Under the pieces are notes generated by a model. That model ran no database searches. It saw only the letters and a list, made by a program, of their open reading frames with translations, and was not told where the DNA came from. From Pyrenopolyporus hunteri (Eukaryota; Ascomycota; Sordariomycetes; Xylariales; Hypoxylaceae): 64,000 bases of DNA. The DNA lies in the NCBI GenBank assembly GCA_902806595.1, contig CADCXC010000044.1:248001-312000 (forward strand), written 5' to 3'. Each line of letters starts with the position of its first letter. Positions within the stretch are counted from its first letter, which is position 1. This document shows, piece by piece, positions 62,141 through 64,000 of this stretch. Position numbers and translations under genes: made by a program.

Positions 62141-63171
62141 CTCTAGGGCGGGAGATGTGTGGGAGGTGGGATGAGGATGCGGGTGTCAATGGCGCCGGGT
62201 AAGCGGGATTGAATATTGTGGTGTGCCAGCGTGCAAATTCGATTAACCATGAGAGGATAGAAAATAGTTAACCAGCTATAGCACCAAAAAGGGAGAAGAG
62301 CGTTGGGGTGAGCGTGTAGGTGGTAGGTATAGTGTGGTATGGTATTGTAGTTGTAATTGTAATTGTCTTGTGAAGAAAAGACTGACATCAGCCCTGTCTA
62401 CACGTTTATTTTTGGACCGAGACGCGTTTTGGTCGTGTTTACTTTCAGCAGAGCCGAAAAAGTTCAAAGCTTCGACCAGAAAGCTTAAAGAGCCCGAACT
62501 TGGTTGATTGGGTTAGGTACCTAGGTACTTGGGTACCTCTTACTGTTTGCTAAAGCCACTACTGCGGGATACCTAGGTACGTTATCAAGCGCCACATCTG
62601 CGCTTGGCCGCATCTGTGCTGGTCTTTTCCAGTTGCCTCGGAGAGAACCCTGAGAACCCTGGCTCGGACCACCCTTACATAATACACATATGTACGTGAT
62701 CCAGGCTGCTCAATTTTGATAGGTACATCGGGTAAGTATCTCATACGGAGCACGGTGGCGCACTCCTTGAGCGGTTTAGTTGGTGGGGGAATCGAGACAT
62801 CGAGAAAGATCGCATGCCGTAAGCATACTAGCGCAATATTATCCAATAGAATCGCCGCTTTTTGACGTATCAGACCCATTGAAATTCAGATTATGCTTTC
62901 TCCCATCGCCGTTGGTCGCAAGAGCGTTCGCATCGCCCACCTTTTACTCCTTCACTCCTACATACATAGTACGTAAAAAGCAACTCGGCGCAAACCGTCG
63001 CCCTCTCGGGGATAACCTTGATACCTTTGTTTGTAACTGCATATTTTCTCTTCTCACCTCGTTTTCTTCTTCTCTTATCTCCTCTTCTCTCCCTTCGTAC
63101 TCTTTAAACAAAGTTGTACCGCACACGCAGGTCGCAGATTGCAAGACTCGAAAGAGACAGAAACAGAAACG
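62141..63171. promoter_or_regulatory. Divergent intergenic region between spindle-pole and F-box genes
   Basis: A 1.03-kb spacer that must carry both promoters. It contains one palindromic TAGGTACCTAGGTACTTGGG cluster at 62511-62539 and a pyrimidine-rich tract at 63045-63096 directly before the F-box ATG. No specific factor site is claimed. Confidence 0.5.
63045..63096 (+). promoter_or_regulatory. Pyrimidine-rich tract upstream of F-box gene
   Basis: About 50 nt of almost only C and T, 75 bp before the ATG; probably the transcription-start or 5'-UTR region by position and composition. Confidence 0.4.
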
Positions 63172-64000
63172 ATGGCCTCCATCAATTCTTTACCCGACGA
63201 GATCGTCCACCACATCTTACTCTTCGTTTCCCCGGAGGAGACCCTGACCAAGATCGCCCTCCTATCGAAACGTTTCAACCGGATCGCCCACGAGCCGCTC
63301 CTATGGAGATTCTACTGCCAGGACAATTTCAAGTACTGGGAATCGAGCCACCGGTTCAAAGAGAGATTGGACGGCTATTTGCATGATACCGACTGGAGGC
63401 AGCTGTACCTCCTGCGACTCGGACGCAATGCCTGCATCGCCCGCCTTGTCGACGGCATCGTTGCCTCCCATGTCTCGCGGCTGCAGAAGATGGAGCAGAT
63501 TTGCTTGTACGGCTACGATGCGAAGGATTATCTTCTCAGCCAGTGTCGTGTCCCGGATTCGGCCGAAGATGTCTTAGCGCGAAGGTATGCTCGTCTGACA
63601 TATCACACATGCGTCGAGCTGTTGGGTCTAATAGAGTCTCGTCCGACACAAAATATAGATACTACGCGTGCTCCGTTCTCGACAGTATACATCGAAGCCT
63701 CGCGATAGAGGAATGGTCCAAGTACCAGAAGTTCGCCGCCCGTCGCATCGACGAAAATGCCCCGTACAGCGAGAGATTGAATTGCGGCATGCGCCTCGAG
63801 CGCGCGCTCGGCGCCTTTGACATGTTTATGCTCCACGATAACGAGGGCGACTTGGACGAGGTGCGCTCAAGCGTGCTACTGCGCCTGGCCTTGTGACTGA
63901 CTCGTGAGCTTGACAGATTACCGAATTGATCGACGATATAACCCGGCGGTTTCGCGATGCTCACTTGAGCCTCGACGAGATGACGACTCGGCAAAAGGCT
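63172..64000 (+). CDS. F-box protein, FBXO21-like (partial, C-terminus beyond window)
   Basis: Predicted substrate receptor of an SCF ubiquitin ligase; the F-box binds Skp1. Exons 63172-63584, 63635-63860 and 63917 onward, in phases 2 and 0, with the frame open at the right edge. The F-box occupies residues 4-47 (INSLPDEIVHHILLFVSPEE, then LSKRFNRIAHEPLLWRFYC). Further on, YYACSVLDSIHRSLAIEEWS and the exon-3 start ITELIDDITRRFRDAHLSLD resemble the transglutaminase-like (SirB1-type) region of FBXO21-like proteins. If that is right, a YccV/HspQ-like domain should lie outside the window. The start MASINSLPDE is the first ATG in frame after an in-frame stretch lacking one. Family placement past the F-box is inference. 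Confidence 0.9.

Noticed and set aside
1..64000. Secondary-metabolite cluster, CRISPR array or integrated virus
   Set aside because: No synthase, no spaced direct repeats and no viral domain seen; gene set is ordinary fungal housekeeping.

Overview
The window looks like a chromosomal segment from a filamentous ascomycete, most likely a Sordariomycete. The genes have short spliceosomal introns (mostly about 50-130 nt, GTRNGT donors, CTAAC-like branch sites). The proteins are Pezizomycotina-type (a Zn2Cys6 regulator, a Pom152 nucleoporin, a metacaspase with a P/Q/Y-rich prodomain, a Whi5/Nrm1 repressor). There is one AT-rich, RIP-like block. I call 13 protein-coding genes by joining open frames across splice sites that keep the reading frame. 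No rRNA, convincing tRNA, CRISPR array, virus or secondary-metabolite cluster was seen.

Layout: 1-2346 (-) Sec24, cut by the left edge; 4691-5132 (+) a 105-aa single-pass membrane protein; 6355-8765 (-) a Zn2Cys6 transcription factor; 12663-16563 (-) Pom152; 18583-20402 (+) a UCH37-type ubiquitin hydrolase; 21801-23065 (-) phosphatidylserine synthase; 24884-27433 (-) a zinc metallopeptidase fused to a jacalin-like lectin domain; 34010-35180 (+) a Whi5/Nrm1-like G1/S repressor; 38802-40646 (-) a Ser/Thr-rich single-pass protein; 44107-46210 (+) an unrecognised 596-aa protein; 53470-55482 (+) a metacaspase; 58120-62140 (-) a CM1-containing spindle-pole-body coiled-coil protein; 63172-64000 (+) an F-box protein, cut by the right edge.

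The genes are unrelated housekeeping and regulatory genes, and I see no operon-like or cluster logic linking them. Loose themes are secretory/nuclear membrane (Sec24, Pom152, PS synthase), ubiquitin/proteolysis (UCH, F-box, metacaspase, metallopeptidase) and cell cycle/MTOC (Whi5-like, CM1 protein). Intergenic space is large, with gene-free runs of 2-7 kb, and is filled with variants of a TAGGTACCTA-type palindrome and with simple repeats.

The most unusual non-genic structures are a roughly 1.3-kb block at 30511-31800 where almost every remaining cytosine is in CpG, a 489-bp foldback MITE at 42943-43431 with 29-bp inverted termini and TA duplications, a short interstitial telomeric repeat at 11350-11375, and an 80-nt homopurine tract at 47471-47550. 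I found no clear case of a wholly new biological system. The CpG-sparing block is the best candidate for something undescribed.
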